Of a stretch of DNA of 64,000 bases, positions 63,401 through 64,000 are shown one piece after another. How positions within the stretch are numbered: position 1 is the stretch's first letter; each line of letters starts with the position of its first letter. The notes below the pieces were generated by a model. The model was not told where the DNA came from. It made no database searches and was given only the letters and a program-made list of their open reading frames with translations. The translations under genes were made by a program, and so were the position numbers. Origin of the DNA: Hydractinia symbiolongicarpus (Eukaryota; Cnidaria; Hydrozoa; Anthoathecata; Hydractiniidae); the NCBI RefSeq assembly GCF_029227915.1, contig NC_079885.1, positions 3,844,001 through 3,908,000 on the forward strand, in the 5' to 3' direction.

Positions 63401-64000
63401 TTCAACGCGCGCTAACGGCTAGGATTGGTCCCACAGTAAAAAAATGACTTATTTTATGTAATTTTTTAAGTGAAGCGCTACCATAGGGCTGAGTGTAATC
63501 GCTGAATTCCAGCAATCATGTCATATTAAGAAGAATGTTATTCTTTGGGTCCAATTGTCTCACTTATCACATTTATGAGGTCAAAGTCCAAAATCTGTTC
63601 AATTAAGTCCCACAGTCAACCCTTTCACTGTTAAAAGCGATACAACCTAGTAGTACCAGAAAAATATCACTTAATACATGTTGGTACGAATATGTGACGC
63701 AACCGTTGTCACTCAAACGGACTGATACCGTTAGAAAATCATTGAAATATAGTTTTTGAAACTGCCTCTAATTCTTCAACGCGCCGTAACGGCCAGGATT
63801 GGTCCCACAGTAAGAAATGACATATTTATCTAAAATTTTAAATGAAGTACTACCACAGCGCCCAGTGAAATCGGTAAATTCCAGCAATCATGTCAAATTA
63901 AGAAGAATGTTATTTCTTGGGTCCAATTGTCTCACTTATCACATTTATAAGGTCGCAGTCCAAAATCAGTTCAATTAAGTCCGACAGTCAATCGTTTCAC
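60440..64000. repeat. A'/C segment ending in an A'-A'-C trimer, 1118-bp period
   Basis: The anchors are 60440, 60811 (C), 61185 (A'), 61557 (A'), 61929 (C), 62303 (C), 62677 (A'), 63049 (A'), 63421 (C) and 63795 (A', cut by the window end after 206 bp). About 62310-62880 matches 63428-64000 at 1118 bp, and 61185-61900 matches 62677-63390 at 1492 bp. The trimer is thus interrupted once by an extra C monomer (61929 or 62303). Characteristic variants are AACGCGCCGTAACGG, replacing the GCGCGC tract, CCACAGTCAACCCTTTCAC, and GGTCGCAGTCC or GTCCGACAGTC. The array continues past the window. Confidence 0.87.

Larger units (their letters stand above)
1..64000. repeat. Tandem satellite DNA array, ~372-bp monomer, about 172 copies
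   Basis: The whole window is one head-to-tail satellite array. Taking AGGATTGGTCCCACAG as monomer position 1, anchors recur at 252, 625, 998, 1370, 1743 and so on to 63795, giving 172 anchors. The spacing is 365-375 bp (mean about 372.7), with one exception of 176 bp. All copies are in the same orientation, with no inserted transposon, gene or unique spacer. Both ends of the window lie inside monomers, so the array extends beyond it in both directions. A hand consensus has A122, C75, G65 and T110 (37.6% GC). All six frames are interrupted in essentially every monomer. Such arrays in eukaryotes usually form centromeric, pericentromeric or subtelomeric heterochromatin; which of these applies here is inference. 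I do not recognise the monomer as a named satellite, and no host species can be given. Confidence 0.97.

Noticed and set aside
1-64000. CRISPR array
   Set aside because: Units are 372 bp with no short repeat/unique spacer pattern, and the whole unit is repeated.
1-64000. Ribosomal spacer, 5S rRNA or tRNA-derived repeat
   Set aside because: I could not find an internal pol III A/B box pair, a cloverleaf-like segment or rRNA-like sequence in the monomer.
1-64000. Known satellites: primate alpha satellite (about 171 bp), Drosophila 359-bp or Tribolium about 360-bp families
   Set aside because: The lengths do not fit (372 is not a multiple of 171) and I recognise no diagnostic motif. The length similarity to the insect families is not evidence of identity. 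A database search would decide.
1-64000. Telomeric repeats or a subtelomeric boundary
   Set aside because: No run of TTAGGG, TTAGG, TTTAGGG or similar units occurs, and there is no transition to other sequence at either edge.

Overview
The window is a single uninterrupted block of tandem satellite DNA. No protein-coding gene, RNA gene, transposon or unique-sequence island could be supported. A monomer of about 372 bp repeats head to tail, always in the same orientation, from the first base to the last. Using the motif AGGATTGGTCCCACAG (or its variants) as monomer position 1, I placed 172 anchors, the first at 252 and the last at 63795. Intervals between anchors are 365-375 bp, averaging about 372.7 bp, except for one 176-bp monomer at 22602-22777. 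The host must be a eukaryote, and the array resembles (peri)centromeric or other heterochromatic satellite. I cannot name the species or match the monomer to a satellite I know. A hand-built consensus has about 37.6% GC and is not depleted in CpG (16 CpG against about 13 expected), which points weakly to a lineage or compartment without heavy germline CpG methylation.

Monomers fall into recognisable lineages, distinguished mainly at monomer positions 15-95 and 120-245. In this report, A has 'GTGAAATCGGTAAATTCCAG' and 'GGGTCCAATTGTCTCAC', with A' for the AAGTACTACC form. B has 'CTCCAAACAGCGACCAG' and 'GTCCATTTGGCTCAC' or 'GTCCAGTTGGCTCAC'. C has 'TTTAAGTGAAGCGCTACCAT' and 'AGGGCCGAGTG'. X and Y have 'GTGCTACCACAACGCCCAG'; X carries 'TTAGTTTATATAAATTAGT' and Y carries 'TTATTTTATAAAAAATTTT' or TATATAAA forms. 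These lineages are interleaved into many short-range higher-order repeats (HORs).

Layout: 195-2403 is a near-identical trimer pair (1118 bp). 2488-9190 is a mixed region with longer-range echoes. 9191-16642 holds 7- and 8-mer duplications differing by one deleted monomer. 16550-22601 is an older, more diverged 5/6-mer region. 22602-22777 is the only truncated monomer. 22690-26363 is a nearly perfect pentamer duplication. 26700-29990 is a Y-A-B trimer. 32099-32844 is a fresh single-monomer doublet. 32440-37920 is an X-A-C-B-Y pentamer. 37870-40680 is a tetramer, 40380-44732 a hexamer and 46278-49636 a B-Y-C-A tetramer. 49380-60470 holds overlapping 8-, 10- and 12-mer duplications, including a three-copy block. 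60440-64000 ends in an A'-A'-C trimer.

Nothing suggests genes acting together. The biology here is array evolution by repeated unequal exchange in whole-monomer steps. There may also be a protein-binding function in a well-conserved part of the monomer (positions about 258-312 plus 356-372), which carries a cluster of AACGG/CCGTT motifs and a GC-rich palindrome. All coordinates and comparisons were made by eye; identity percentages were not computed.
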